From the NCBI GenBank assembly GCA_963788215.1, contig CAWBFX010000008.1:62001-126000 (forward strand): a DNA stretch of 64,000 nucleotides, read 5' to 3'. Made by a program: the position numbers and the translations under genes. The stretch comes from AC-32 sp963788215. GTDB taxonomy: Bacteria > Actinomycetota > Thermoleophilia > Gaiellales > Gaiellaceae. This document shows positions 39,907 through 48,615 of the stretch, piece by piece. The notes below the pieces were generated by a model. It saw nothing but the letters and a program-made list of their open reading frames with translations, had not been told where the DNA came from and did not search any database. Positions within the stretch are counted from its first letter, which is position 1. Each line of letters opens with the position of its first letter.

Positions 39907-40382
39907 AGGCGGCCGTCGTCACCGTCTCGGACGGTGTCTCCGAGGGGACGCGCGAGGACGCGAGCGGCGACCTGCTCGCCGAGCTCCTGGCCGGCGAGGG
40001 CTACGAGGTCGAGCGGCGCGTCGTTCCCGACGAGCGGGACGCGATCGCCGATGCGATCGTCGAGCTCGCGGAGGAGGCGGTCGTCGTGCTCACGACCGGA
40101 GGAACCGGAGTCGCCCCGCGTGACGTCACGCCCGAGGCCACGCGTGACGTGCTCGAGCGCGACGCGCCCGGGATCGCCGAGGCGATCCGCGCCGACTCGA
40201 TCGCGAAGACGCCGCATGCGCTCCTCTCGCGCGGGCTCGCCGGGGTCCGCGGGCAGGCGCTGGTCGTGAACCTGCCCGGCTCGCCCGGCGGCTGCCGCGA
40301 CGGCTTCGCGGTGCTTCGTCCGGCCCTCGCGCACGCGGTGTCGCTGCTGGCCGGCGAGCCGACCGCGCACAGGCAGACATGA
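39903..40382 (+). CDS. Molybdopterin adenylyltransferase-type protein (MogA/MoaB)
   Basis: A 159-residue MogA/MoaB fold enzyme that adenylates molybdopterin before metal insertion by MoeA. GTG 39903 overlaps moaC (GTGA) and gives MKAAVVTVSDGVSEGTREDA; the motif VVVLTTGGTGVAPRDVTPEA (residues ~61-80) and the LVVNLPGSPGGCRDGFAVL loop near the C-terminus are diagnostic. MogA and MoaB cannot be told apart here. The long overlapping frame starting at 39684 is a shadow of moaC. Confidence 0.92.
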   Translation: MKAAVVTVSDGVSEGTREDASGDLLAELLAGEGYEVERRVVPDERDAIADAIVELAEEAVVVLTTGGTGVAPRDVTPEATRDVLERDAPGIAEAIRADSIAKTPHALLSRGLAGVRGQALVVNLPGSPGGCRDGFAVLRPALAHAVSLLAGEPTAHRQT

Positions 40383-40446
40383 GCGTAGGCTTGACGGAGC
40401 TCAACAGAGAGCGGAGGCGCCGGCTTTGCCGGTGCCGGGAGCGGGA

Positions 40447-41304
40447 ATGAGCGCGTTGGCGTACCCCGTTCGGTTCGCGCGGCTCGTCAAGTTCGAGCAC
40501 ACGGTCTTCGCGCTGCCGTTCGCGTACGTGGGCGCCTTCCTGGCCGTCGACGCGGTGCCCAGCGCGCACGACCTGCTCTGGATCACCGTGGCCATGGTCG
40601 GCGCGCGATCGCTCGCGATGGGGCTGAACCGGCTGATCGACGCGGGCCTCGACGCCCGCAACCCGCGGACGGCGCGGCGAGAGTTGCCGAGCGGGCTGCT
40701 GTCGCGGGCGCAGGTGGTCCTGTTCTGCGCGGCGTCGCTCGCGGTCTTCCTGATCGCGGTCTTCCAGCTCGATCCGCTCGTGCACTGGCTCTGGCCGATC
40801 CCGGTCGCGGGCTTCGTGATCTACCCGTACCTCAAGCGCTGGACCTGGCTCTGCCACCTCTGGCTCGGCGCGGTCGACGGGCTCGCGCCCGTCGGCGCCT
40901 GGGCGGCGATCACGGGGACCATCCCCTGGGAGGCATGGGCGCTGGGCGGAGCGGTCGCGCTGTGGATCGCCGGATTCGACTTCTTCTACGCGCTGCTCGA
41001 CCTCGAGGTCGACCGGCAGCAGGGCCTCCAGTCGATAGCGGTTCGCTTCGGCGAGCGAGGCGCGTTCCTCGGCGCGCGGCTCTTCCACGTTGGGACCGTC
41101 GCGCTGCTCATCGCCGCGGGGCTCGGCCTGTCGGTCGGCGTCTTCTACTGGCTCGGCGTGGCCGCGGTCGCCTTCCTGCTCGCGTACGAGCACTCGCTGG
41201 TGCGCCCGGGCGACCTGCGCCGGCTCGACACCGCCTTCTTCACGATGAACGGCGTCATCTCGGTCGGGTTCTTCCTGTTCGTGCTCGCGGACGTGCTCGT
41301 GTGA
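40447..41304 (+). CDS. UbiA-family prenyltransferase (MqnP-like)
   Basis: A 285-residue membrane enzyme with ~8 helices. The first Asp-rich motif is MGLNRLIDAGLDARNPRTAR (residues ~59-78, N-x-x-x-D-x-x-x-D), the second FYALLDLEVDRQQGLQSIAV (~180-199). It attaches a polyprenyl chain to an aromatic acid; in actinobacteria the likely role is the futalosine menaquinone pathway (MqnP), which its ccm/hem neighbours would suit. ATG 40447 has GGGAGCGGG just upstream and is preferred over TTG 40426. Its stop overlaps ccmA (GTGA). Confidence 0.85.
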   Translation: MSALAYPVRFARLVKFEHTVFALPFAYVGAFLAVDAVPSAHDLLWITVAMVGARSLAMGLNRLIDAGLDARNPRTARRELPSGLLSRAQVVLFCAASLAVFLIAVFQLDPLVHWLWPIPVAGFVIYPYLKRWTWLCHLWLGAVDGLAPVGAWAAITGTIPWEAWALGGAVALWIAGFDFFYALLDLEVDRQQGLQSIAVRFGERGAFLGARLFHVGTVALLIAAGLGLSVGVFYWLGVAAVAFLLAYEHSLVRPGDLRRLDTAFFTMNGVISVGFFLFVLADVLV

Positions 41305-41885
41305 TCCGGGCGGCGGGCCTCGAGAAGCGGTACGGGTTCAAGCGCGTGCTGCGCGGAGTCGACTTCGACCTCGCGCGCGGGGGCTTCCTCGTCGTCACCG
41401 GGCCGAACGGGGCCGGGAAGACGACGCTGCTGCGGCTTTGCGCCGGGCTCGCCATTCCGACGGGCGGGACGCTCGACGTCGAGACCGACCGCAGCGGGAT
41501 CGGCTTTCTCGCGCATGAGCCGCTCGTCTACCGCGAGCTGACGGCGCTCGAGAACCTCGACCTCTACGGCCGGCTCTACCGCGTTCCGGAACGCCGCGAG
41601 CGGATCGGGATGCTCCTCGAGCGCTTCGGGCTCTGGGAGCAGCGAGGCGAGCGGGCCGCTGCGCTGTCGCGCGGCCAGCTGCAGCGGCTCGCGCTCTGCC
41701 GGTCGCTGTTGCACAAGCCCGAGCTGCTGATCCTCGACGAGCCCTTCTCGGGGCTCGATGCGGAGGGCGCGGAGCTGCTCGACCGCGAGCTCGCGGAGAT
41801 GCGCGGCAAGCGGACGCTGCTCGTCTCGACGCACGACCCGGAGCGCGTCGCGCCGTTGCAGACCGGGAGGCTGGCACTTGCCTAG
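41301..41885 (+). CDS. ccmA: Heme exporter ATPase CcmA
   Basis: A 194-residue ABC ATPase of system I cytochrome c maturation. Walker A is TGPNGAGKTTLLRLCAG (residues ~33-49), the signature is ALSRGQLQRLALCRSLL (~125), and Walker B is LLILDEPFSGLD (~147). The GTG start overlaps the prenyltransferase stop. The next gene encodes CcmB; together they form the CcmAB(CDE) complex that drives heme release for holo-CcmE. The family is short, as here. Confidence 0.92.
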   Translation: MIRAAGLEKRYGFKRVLRGVDFDLARGGFLVVTGPNGAGKTTLLRLCAGLAIPTGGTLDVETDRSGIGFLAHEPLVYRELTALENLDLYGRLYRVPERRERIGMLLERFGLWEQRGERAAALSRGQLQRLALCRSLLHKPELLILDEPFSGLDAEGAELLDRELAEMRGKRTLLVSTHDPERVAPLQTGRLALA

Positions 41886-42519
41886 GTACTTCGCCGACGC
41901 GGCCATCCTGGCCCGCAAGGACCTGCGGCTGGAGCTGCGGGCGCGGGACACGCTGCCAGCGATGCTGCTCTTCGTCCTCGCGATGCTCGCGGTCTTCCAC
42001 TTCGCGCTGCCGGCGGGCTCGTCGCGGCTCTCCGAGCTCGGGCTGCTGTGGGTCGCGATCGTCTTCACTGCGCTGCTCGGCCTCGGCCGCGCGTTCGTGG
42101 CGGAGCGGGAACAGGGGCTGCTCGACGCGCTCGTCATGGCGCCCTGCGACCGGAGCGCGATCTGGCTCGCGAAGGGGATCGCGACCTTCGTCTTCCTCGC
42201 TCTGGCCGAGGTGGTCGCGCTGCCCGCCTTCGCGCTGTTCTTCCGGCCGGTCGGCTGGTCGACGATCGCCGCCGTCGTGCTCGCGGATCTCGGCATCTGT
42301 GCGGTCGGCGTGCTGCTCTCGGCGATGGCTGCGGCCGGCCGCGCCCGCGAGCTGTTGATGCCGCTGCTGTTCCTGCCGCTCGCGCTCCCGATCGTGATCG
42401 GCGGTGTTGGCGCAAGCGTGGTCGACGCGCCCGGCCGCTACCTGGCCTTCCTCGCGCTCTACGACGCGATCTTCACGGTGCTCGCGTGGGCGTCGTTCGA
42501 GTACGTCGTCACGGAGTAA
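41878..42519 (+). CDS. ccmB: Heme exporter membrane subunit CcmB
   Basis: A 213-residue protein with six membrane helices. The family N-terminus ILARKDLRLELRARDTLPAM (residues ~10-29), then VAEREQGLLDALVMAPCDRS, MPLLFLPLALPIVIGGV and the final YDAIFTVLAWASFEYVVTE are typical of CcmB. The start is TTG 41878, overlapping the end of ccmA by 8 bases. It converges with ccmF, overlapping by 11 bases. It works with CcmA, CcmC and CcmD. Confidence 0.9.
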   Translation: MPRYFADAAILARKDLRLELRARDTLPAMLLFVLAMLAVFHFALPAGSSRLSELGLLWVAIVFTALLGLGRAFVAEREQGLLDALVMAPCDRSAIWLAKGIATFVFLALAEVVALPAFALFFRPVGWSTIAAVVLADLGICAVGVLLSAMAAAGRARELLMPLLFLPLALPIVIGGVGASVVDAPGRYLAFLALYDAIFTVLAWASFEYVVTE

Positions 42520-44494
42520 CGGGCACGGGCTCGGCGCGGCTCGCCAGGCGGCGTTGCTCGCGGGCGTCGGGCCACATCGCGATCAACGCGCCGAACAGGA
42601 AGACGAGGCCGGCGAGCCAGACGAACGGCACTAGCGGATTCACGAGCACCTTCAGGACAACAGAACCGTCCTTGTTGAACTGGTCGCCGATCACGAAGAG
42701 GTCCTGCGCGCGGAGCCAGTCGGTGTGGATCGCGACCTCGTTCGAGACCTGCTGCTCGGCGGGGTAGTCGTTCTTGCCGGCCAGGATCATCGTCGGGCTC
42801 TCGTTGCCGCGTGAGACCGCGAGGCGCGCACGCTCCTCGAGGGAGTTCGGGCCGCGGTGGACGACGGTGCCGAGGTAGTCGAGCCGGTAGCCGCGGATCG
42901 TCATGGACTGTCCGGGCTTCAGGTGCCGCACCTTGGTCGCCCCGTACGCGCCGCCGGCGATCCCGATCGCGAGCAGGACGATCGCTGCGTGGACGACGTA
43001 GCCGCCGTAGCGGCGCCGGTTGCGCCCGACGAGCGAGTTGAAGGCGCCGAGCCAGGTGCGCTCGCCGAGCTGCTTTCGCGCTCGGGTCCCGCGCGCGAAC
43101 TCGAGGACGATGGCCGCGAGGACGAAGATCGAGAACGTGTAGGCGACGAGGCCCGGCGTGCTCGAGCCGGCGCCGAGGGCGATCAGGATTCCGCCAGCGA
43201 CCAGTGCCGCGACCGCGGGCCAGATCAGGCTCATGCCGAGCGCCCTGAGTGAGCTCCGCCGCCAGGCGACGAGCGGGCCGATCCCCATCAGCAGCAGAAG
43301 GGGCAGCCCGATCACGCGCAGGAAGAAGTTGAAGTAGGGCGGCCCCACGGTGAACTTCTCGCCGCGAACGGCCTCCGAGAGCAGCGGGAACGCGACTCCC
43401 CAGAGCACGATCAGCGTGAAGGCGACGAGCAGCAGGTTGTTGTAGAGGAACGCGGCCTCGCGGGACGCGAGCGATTCGAGCCGAGTGCGCGCCCGGAGCA
43501 GCGGCAGCCGCCAGAGGATCAGCGCGGTCGAGAAGGCCGCCGCGACGCAGATGAAGCCGAGGAACCACGGCCCGATCGAGGACTGCGCGAAGCTGTGGAT
43601 CGAGCTGAGCACTCCGCTCCGGGTCAGGAACGTGCCGAAGAGCGACAGGCAGAACGCGAGCGAGACGAGTACCACGTTCCAGACGCGGAGCATGTTCTTC
43701 TTCTCCTGCACCATCACCGAGTGCAGGAACGCGGTCGAGGCCAGCCAGGGCATGAGCGCCGCGTTCTCGACCGGGTCCCAGGCGTAGTAGCCGCCCCAGC
43801 CGACCTCCTCGTAGGCCCACTTGGCGCCGAGCAGGATCCCGATTCCGAGCGCGGCCCAGGCGAGGAGCGTCCAGCGGCGGGTGACGACGATCCAGCGCTC
43901 GTCGGTACGCCCGGAGAGCATCGCGCCGGCGGCGAATACGAAGGGGATCGTCATCCCGACGTAGCCGAGGTAGAGCAGCGGCGGGTGGATCACCATGTAC
44001 GGGTTCTGCAGGCTAGGCGTAAGGCCGGCGCCGTCGGCGGGCGCGACCTGGCGCGCGAACGGGCTGGCGACGAAGGACAGCACGACCGTGAAGAAGACGG
44101 CGACGCCGCCGAGCACCGGGATCGTCCACGGCAGGAGCCGGCGGATCAGCTCGCGGTTGAGGAGCACCGCCGCCGAGCCCAGGCCGGTCAGGACCAGCAG
44201 CCAGAGGAGGAGCGAGCCCTCCTGCCCGCCCCAGAACGCGGTGAACGAGTAGGGGAACGGCAGCTTCAGGCTCGAATGCTGGGCGACGTAGGAGAACGAG
44301 AAGTCGCGCGTGCGGAACGCGTTCAGCAGGACGAGCGCCGCGACGGCCGTGGCCGCGAAGACGCCGACGAGGGCGTTGCGCGCGGACTCGTGGAGACGCC
44401 GCCGTCCCGAGTAGGCGGCGAGGCTCCCCGCGACCACTGCGTAGAGCGCGAGGCCGAAGGCGGTGATGAGCGCGGCCCGGCCGAGATCAGCCAC
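42509..44494 (-). CDS. ccmF: Cytochrome c heme lyase subunit CcmF
   Basis: A 661-residue, ~14-helix CcmF. The WWD-type motif reads VGWGGYYAWDPVENAALMPW (residues ~220-239), with conserved His nearby in PYMVIHPPLLYLGYVG and LASTAFLHSVMVQEKKNML. The C-terminal periplasmic domain (~555-640) includes KNDYPAEQQVSNEVAIHTDW. It attaches heme from CcmE to apocytochrome c. It starts with GTG and runs opposite to ccmAB, with ccmC divergent 56 bases away. No ccmE, ccmG or ccmH lies in the window. Confidence 0.94.
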   Translation of the reverse strand: MADLGRAALITAFGLALYAVVAGSLAAYSGRRRLHESARNALVGVFAATAVAALVLLNAFRTRDFSFSYVAQHSSLKLPFPYSFTAFWGGQEGSLLLWLLVLTGLGSAAVLLNRELIRRLLPWTIPVLGGVAVFFTVVLSFVASPFARQVAPADGAGLTPSLQNPYMVIHPPLLYLGYVGMTIPFVFAAGAMLSGRTDERWIVVTRRWTLLAWAALGIGILLGAKWAYEEVGWGGYYAWDPVENAALMPWLASTAFLHSVMVQEKKNMLRVWNVVLVSLAFCLSLFGTFLTRSGVLSSIHSFAQSSIGPWFLGFICVAAAFSTALILWRLPLLRARTRLESLASREAAFLYNNLLLVAFTLIVLWGVAFPLLSEAVRGEKFTVGPPYFNFFLRVIGLPLLLLMGIGPLVAWRRSSLRALGMSLIWPAVAALVAGGILIALGAGSSTPGLVAYTFSIFVLAAIVLEFARGTRARKQLGERTWLGAFNSLVGRNRRRYGGYVVHAAIVLLAIGIAGGAYGATKVRHLKPGQSMTIRGYRLDYLGTVVHRGPNSLEERARLAVSRGNESPTMILAGKNDYPAEQQVSNEVAIHTDWLRAQDLFVIGDQFNKDGSVVLKVLVNPLVPFVWLAGLVFLFGALIAMWPDAREQRRLASRAEPVPVTP

Positions 44495-44550
44495 CTGGCG
44501 AGTGTAGCGGCGAGTAGGTCGTCTTCTGCGATCATTCCAGCGGTTTCCTC

Positions 44551-45240
44551 GTGCCTGCCCGGCTTCGTCAGCTCCCGCTTCCCGTGCTCGCGGTCTCGAC
44601 CGTCGTTCTCGCTGCGACGGCGCTCGCGCTGGTGTTCTTCTACGCGCCGATCGACGCCGACCAGGGTCTCTCGCAGAAGATCTTCTACATCCACGTCCCG
44701 ATCGCGCTGACCGCCTACGCCTGCTTCGCGTGGGGCGCGGCGAAGGCGTTCATCCACCTCTGGAAGCGGACGCCGGGGGCGGACCTCGAGAGCTACTCGG
44801 CCATTCATCAGGGCGTGATCTTCGGTGCCTTGACCCTCGTGACCGGCTCGATCTGGGCGCGGATCTCGTGGGGACACTGGTGGTCGTGGAGCTCGAACCA
44901 GCTCGTCACGTTCCTGGTCCTGTTCCTCTTCTACTCGGCCTACTTCATGCTCCGGTACTCGGTCGAGGCGGGGCCGGCGCGGGCGAACATGTGCGCGGTC
45001 TACGCGCTCTTCGGCGTCGTGCTGATCCCGATCAGCTGGCTTTCGATCCGGATCGCGAACGACTACATCCACCCGACGGTCTTCACGACGAACGGCCCGC
45101 AGATGTCGGGCTCGATGTTCCTGGCGTTCTGCGTCTCGTGGGCGGCGCTGCTGTGCCTCGCGGGAACGATGTACCGGGTCGAGCTGGCCGGCAAGCGGCT
45201 GGACTCGAGTCTGCGCGAGCTGCGGGAGCTGCTCGCGTGA
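44551..45240 (+). CDS. ccmC: Heme transporter CcmC with altered WWD motif
   Basis: A 229-residue, six-helix protein that binds heme in the WWD domain and passes it to CcmE. Conserved parts: QKIFYIHVPIALTAYACFAW (His ~48), GALTLVTGSIWARISWGHWW (~91-110), and SWLSIRIANDYIHPTVF with the second His (~172). The WWD core reads WGHWWSWSSNQLVTFL, lacking the usual Asp (WDxR) after the third Trp. The rest is intact, so it is likely functional. It starts with GTG and overlaps the ccmD-like gene. Confidence 0.9.
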   Translation: MPARLRQLPLPVLAVSTVVLAATALALVFFYAPIDADQGLSQKIFYIHVPIALTAYACFAWGAAKAFIHLWKRTPGADLESYSAIHQGVIFGALTLVTGSIWARISWGHWWSWSSNQLVTFLVLFLFYSAYFMLRYSVEAGPARANMCAVYALFGVVLIPISWLSIRIANDYIHPTVFTTNGPQMSGSMFLAFCVSWAALLCLAGTMYRVELAGKRLDSSLRELRELLA

Positions 45241-45419
45241 GCGCTTCCGAGAAGTACGTCGCCGCCGCATACCTCGTCGTCTTCGTGGCGGTGCTGGCCT
45301 GGGTCGCGATCATCGCGACGAAGCTGGCGCGGCTCGAGCGGGAGGCCGCCGAGCTGACCGAGCTGGCGCGGCGCCGGGCTGACGAGCGGTCCGAGGAGCG
45401 CGAGAAAGTTTCCGCGTAG
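45237..45419 (+). CDS. Small single-helix protein, CcmD-like
   Basis: A 60-residue protein whose GTG overlaps the ccmC stop (GTGA). It has one membrane helix (KYVAAAYLVVFVAVLAWVAI, residues ~6-25) followed by a charged cytosolic helix (LARLEREAAELTELARRRAD). Size, topology and place behind ccmC fit CcmD, which links CcmC to CcmAB, though the sequence itself is too short for a firm family call. hemC starts one base after its stop. Confidence 0.75.
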   Translation: MSASEKYVAAAYLVVFVAVLAWVAIIATKLARLEREAAELTELARRRADERSEEREKVSA

Positions 45420-45420
45420 C

Positions 45421-46248
45421 GTGTTGTTGCGGGTCGGCTCGCGCGGCTCGCGGCTCGCGCTGACGCAGGCGGAGCTGGCGGCTTCGCGGCTGCGAGGGCC
45501 GGGCGTGGAGATCGCGCTGGTGCCGATCACGACCGCCGGCGACAAGGACCGGTCCAAGCCGTTCGGCGAGATCGGGGCGCGCGGCGTCTTCGTCAAGGAG
45601 ATCGAGGAAGCGCTCCTCGCGGGGCGGATCGACGTGGCCGTGCATTCGGCGAAGGACATGACCTCGTCGGACGCGGAGGGGCTCGTCGTGGGCGCGTACC
45701 TCGAGCGTGAGGATCCGCGGGACGCTCTCTGCGGCGCCTCGGAGCTGCGGCCGGGGATGCGGGTCGGCACCGCCTCGGTGCGCAGGCGTGCGCAGCTCCT
45801 GGCGCTCGAGCCGTCGCTGTCGGTGGAGCCGTTGCGCGGCAACGTGGAGACGAGACTGCGCAAGCGCGGGGAGCGCGGCCTCGATGCCGTCGTGCTCGCC
45901 GCGTGCGGGCTCGACCGGCTCGGGCTCGGGTCGGAGATCGGAATGCGCTTCCCGCCGGACGAGCTGCTTCCCGAGGCGGGTCAGGGCGCGCTGGCTCTAC
46001 AGGTGCGCGCCGGTGAGGAGGAGGTTGTCGCCGCGGCGGACGATCCCGAGACTCGCAGGCGCGTGGAAGCGGAGCGCGCGTGCGTCTTCGCCATCGGGGG
46101 CGGCTGCCTCGCGCCCGTTGCCGCGCATCACGACGGAACGACGCTGACCGCGCTCGTCGCCGACGAGGACGGCGCCTGGATCGAGCGGCGGAGCGGAGAC
46201 GACCCTGCGGCGCTCGCGGCCGAGCTGATGGCGCTCGCCCAGAATTGA
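45421..46248 (+). CDS. hemC: Hydroxymethylbilane synthase HemC
   Basis: A 275-residue porphobilinogen deaminase that joins four porphobilinogens. Conserved parts: LLRVGSRGSRLALTQAELAA, AVHSAKDMTSSDAEGLVVGA (residues ~77-96), RVGTASVRRRAQLLALEP, LRGNVETRLRKRGERGLDAV, and the dipyrromethane-cofactor Cys in AIGGGCLAPVAAH (~228). Slightly shorter than the usual ~300, mostly at the C-terminus. The GTG start follows the ccmD-like stop by one base, joining heme synthesis with cytochrome maturation. Confidence 0.94.
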   Translation: MLLRVGSRGSRLALTQAELAASRLRGPGVEIALVPITTAGDKDRSKPFGEIGARGVFVKEIEEALLAGRIDVAVHSAKDMTSSDAEGLVVGAYLEREDPRDALCGASELRPGMRVGTASVRRRAQLLALEPSLSVEPLRGNVETRLRKRGERGLDAVVLAACGLDRLGLGSEIGMRFPPDELLPEAGQGALALQVRAGEEEVVAAADDPETRRRVEAERACVFAIGGGCLAPVAAHHDGTTLTALVADEDGAWIERRSGDDPAALAAELMALAQN

Positions 46249-46330
46249 CGAAGTCGGCACACCCCCGTCACACACGCGTGCGCTTTTGGCCGCTACCTTG
46301 GAATTTCCCCCGGGTGGGTGGGGGTTAGGG

Positions 46331-46996
46331 ATGGGTCCCGCCCCGAAGCGCGCCCGCGTGATCGTGACCCGGGCGCGCGGTTCCGCGGAACCGCTCGCGC
46401 AGCGGCTGGAGGCCCTTGGCCTGGAAGTCCTCATCTGCCCGCTGATCGAGCTCGAGCCCGCAGGGCCGGACGCGGTCGACGTCGAGGGCTACGACTGGGT
46501 CGTCGTCACGAGCCGGCCCGGCGCCGACGAGCTGGCGCGCCGCCGCCGTGGAGAGCTGCCGCGGGTGGCCGCGATCGGCCCCGGAACCGCCGCGGCCCTG
46601 CGCGAGCACGGCATCGAGCCCGCGCTCGTTCCGGCGGTCTCGACCCAGGAGGGCCTCGTCGCCGAGCTGCCCCAGCCGCCCGGCCGCGTGCTCTTCGCCG
46701 GCGCCGAGGACGCACGGCCCTATCTGGTCGAGGCGCTCGGCGCCGACAAGGTCGCGCTCTATCGCACGCGCCAGCTCGAGCCGCCGGAGCCGCCTGAAGG
46801 TGACCTCGTGGTCCTCGCCTCCGCATCCGCCGCTCGGGCCTACGCGGCGCTCGGCCTGACCATCCCCGCAGTCTCGATCGGCCCGGAGACGACCCGCGAG
46901 GCGCGCGCTCACGGCATCGACATTCTGGAGGAGGCCGAGACCCACGATCTCGATGGTCTAGTCGCAGCCGTCGACCGGACGGCCGCGCGCATTTAG
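46331..46996 (+). CDS. hemD: Uroporphyrinogen-III synthase HemD
   Basis: A 221-residue HemD that closes hydroxymethylbilane to uroporphyrinogen III. The fold's two lobes show VIVTRARGSAEPLAQRLEAL, DWVVVTSRPGADELARRR (residues ~53-70), RVAAIGPGTAAALREHGIEP, and the C-terminal AVSIGPETTREARAHGIDI (~182). HemD is poorly conserved, and these G-P-x-T motifs are the best marks. ATG 46331 starts the domain; an upstream in-frame ATG reads through a G-rich leader. It lies 82 bases after hemC. Confidence 0.88.
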   Translation: MGPAPKRARVIVTRARGSAEPLAQRLEALGLEVLICPLIELEPAGPDAVDVEGYDWVVVTSRPGADELARRRRGELPRVAAIGPGTAAALREHGIEPALVPAVSTQEGLVAELPQPPGRVLFAGAEDARPYLVEALGADKVALYRTRQLEPPEPPEGDLVVLASASAARAYAALGLTIPAVSIGPETTREARAHGIDILEEAETHDLDGLVAAVDRTAARI

Positions 46997-47008
46997 CATC
47001 CGCGCGGC

Positions 47009-47815
47009 GTGTTCATCACGTTCCTCTCCGACTTCGGGCTGCAGGACGACTTCGTCGGCACCTGCCACGGAGTGATGAAGCGGATCGCGCCCGACGCCGA
47101 GATCATCGACATCACGCACGGGATCCCGCCGCAGCACGTCCTCCAGGGCGCGCTCGTCCTCTCCAACACGCTCCCGTACATGCCCGAGGGAGCCCACCTC
47201 GCGGTCGTCGACCCCGGCGTCGGCGGCCAGCGCCGCCCGCTCGCGCTCGCGACAGGCGAGGGCCGTCTGCTCGTCGGCCCCGACAACGGCCTCCTGATCC
47301 CGGCGGCCGAGCGCACGGGTGGGATCGCAGCCGCGCACGAGATCGCGAACCCCGACTACGCCCTGGACAGCGTCTCGCGCACGTTCCACGGCCGCGATCT
47401 CTTCTCGCCGGCCGCCGCCCATCTCGCGCGCGGGGTGCCGATCGACGAGCTCGGCCCGCCGATCGACCCGCAGGCGCTCCTCCGCCTGGACGTGCCCGCC
47501 GCCGAGATCGGCCAGAACCGCATCCGCGCCTGCGTCCTCTACGTCGACCACTTCGGGAACATGCAGCTCAACCTCACGCGTGACGACCTCGAGCAGGCGG
47601 GCGTGCTGCCGGGCGTCACCGTCGAGCTGGAGCTCGCCCTGGAGCGGTACTACGCGATCGCCGCGCGCACGTTCGCCGACGCCCGCGGGGGCGACATCAT
47701 CCTCTACGAGGACGCCTACCGAAACATCGCGATCGCGATCAACGGCGGCAGCGCGTCCGACCTCTTCGGCGTCGGTCCCGGGCAGGAAGTGCGGATCCAC
47801 CTGAGGATGCCGTGA
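47009..47815 (+). CDS. SAM hydroxide adenosyltransferase (DUF62 family)
   Basis: A 268-residue member of the SAM chlorinase/fluorinase superfamily, most of which hydrolyse SAM to adenosine and methionine. Hallmarks: FITFLSDFGLQDDFVGTCHG (N-terminal DFG), THGIPPQHVLQGALVL (residues ~34-49), VDPGVGGQRRPLALATGEG and VGPDNGLLIPAA. The C-terminal domain includes VDHFGNMQLNLTRDDL. It starts with GTG. The stop overlaps a methyltransferase gene (GTGA). Confidence 0.9.
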   Translation: MFITFLSDFGLQDDFVGTCHGVMKRIAPDAEIIDITHGIPPQHVLQGALVLSNTLPYMPEGAHLAVVDPGVGGQRRPLALATGEGRLLVGPDNGLLIPAAERTGGIAAAHEIANPDYALDSVSRTFHGRDLFSPAAAHLARGVPIDELGPPIDPQALLRLDVPAAEIGQNRIRACVLYVDHFGNMQLNLTRDDLEQAGVLPGVTVELELALERYYAIAARTFADARGGDIILYEDAYRNIAIAINGGSASDLFGVGPGQEVRIHLRMP

Positions 47816-48447
47816 GCGACCTCGGACAGAGCCTCGGCCGCCGGTTCGCTCGGCTGACGACGAACCTCGTCGTCGCGCGGCCCGCGCTCTGGCGGCTGTT
47901 CCGCCCCCTGACGCGCATGCAGTTCGACCGGTTGGCTCCGCAGTGGACCTCGATGCGCTCGACCGAAGCGTTCACTGCGCTCGAGCTCGCGTTGGACGCG
48001 CTGCCGGCCGAGCCCTCGAGGGTTCTCGACCTGGGCACGGGGACCGGGCTCGCCGCGTTCGCGGTCGCGCGTCGCTTCCCGGGCGCCTCGGTCGTCGGCA
48101 GCGACATCGCCGAGGAGATGCTTTCGCAGGCGCGCACGGCAACGCCGCCGGAGCTGGCGGACCGCGTTCGCTTCGAGGCCGCCGACGCCGCCCAGCTGCC
48201 GTTCCCGCCCGACTCGTTCGACCTCGTCGTGCTCGCGAACATGATCCCGTTCTTCGACGAGCTCGAGCGCGTGGTCGCGCCAGGCGGACACGTGATCTTC
48301 TCGTTCTCGGGAGGGCCGCAGACGCCGATCTGGGTCCCGTCCGAGCGCCTCCGAGAGGAGCTCGGCCGCCGCGGATTTACGGACTTTGCGGACTTCACGG
48401 CCGACCCGGCCACCGCGTTCCTTGCTCGCCGCGGCGAGGGCGCATAA
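47812..48447 (+). CDS. Class I SAM-dependent methyltransferase
   Basis: A 211-residue methyltransferase. Motif I is RVLDLGTGTGLAAFAVARRF (residues ~65-84), motif II VVGSDIAEEMLSQAR (~92-106), motif III RFEAADAAQLPFPPDSFDLV. It matches the ubiE/methyltransferase-11 group; the substrate is unknown. GTG 47812 overlaps the DUF62 gene, so they form one unit that ends at a strong hairpin terminator. Both genes are SAM-linked. Confidence 0.85.
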   Translation: MSDLGQSLGRRFARLTTNLVVARPALWRLFRPLTRMQFDRLAPQWTSMRSTEAFTALELALDALPAEPSRVLDLGTGTGLAAFAVARRFPGASVVGSDIAEEMLSQARTATPPELADRVRFEAADAAQLPFPPDSFDLVVLANMIPFFDELERVVAPGGHVIFSFSGGPQTPIWVPSERLREELGRRGFTDFADFTADPATAFLARRGEGA

Positions 48448-48458
48448 CCTCCCGGACC

Positions 48459-48517
48459 AAAGGACGTTCGCGGCGCGGTAGCACCGGCCCGGACGTCCTT
48501 TCTTTCCCGCTCTCTTT
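48459..48517 (+). terminator. Rho-independent terminator behind the methyltransferase gene
   Basis: A 9-bp stem AAAGGACGT/ACGTCCTTT (48459-48467 and 48493-48501) holds an inner stem GGCGCGGT-AGC-ACCGGCC. It is followed by the pyrimidine-rich run CTTTCCCGCTCTCTTTCCC on the plus strand. It lies 11 bases after the stop at 48447. Confidence 0.7.
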
Positions 48518-48597
48518 CCCGCTTCGCCGCTTCGCTTTCCGCTTGCTCGAGCAGTCAATCCGGCTCCGCCGGCTCGCGCGCTTCTGACGGCCGGCCT
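48515..48597 (+). repeat. ~83-bp dispersed repeat, copy A
   Basis: This shares ~85% identity, in the same orientation, with 51835-51918. Common blocks are TTTCCCGC, CCGCTTCGCTTTCCGCT and ATCCGGCTxCGCCGGCTCGCGC, then CTGACGG; a small CCGGC/GCCGG hairpin is central. Both copies follow the 3' end of a plus-strand gene (here the terminator, there tRNA-Phe). Confidence 0.8.
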
Positions 48598-48615
48598 CAG
48601 GTGGGCACGCCAGCG

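Noticed and set aside
47009..47815. Fluorinase, linked with the fluoride riboswitch
   Set aside because: The family is mostly SAM hydrolases, and nothing here shows fluorinase-specific features. The riboswitch operon is a detoxification unit 10 kb away.
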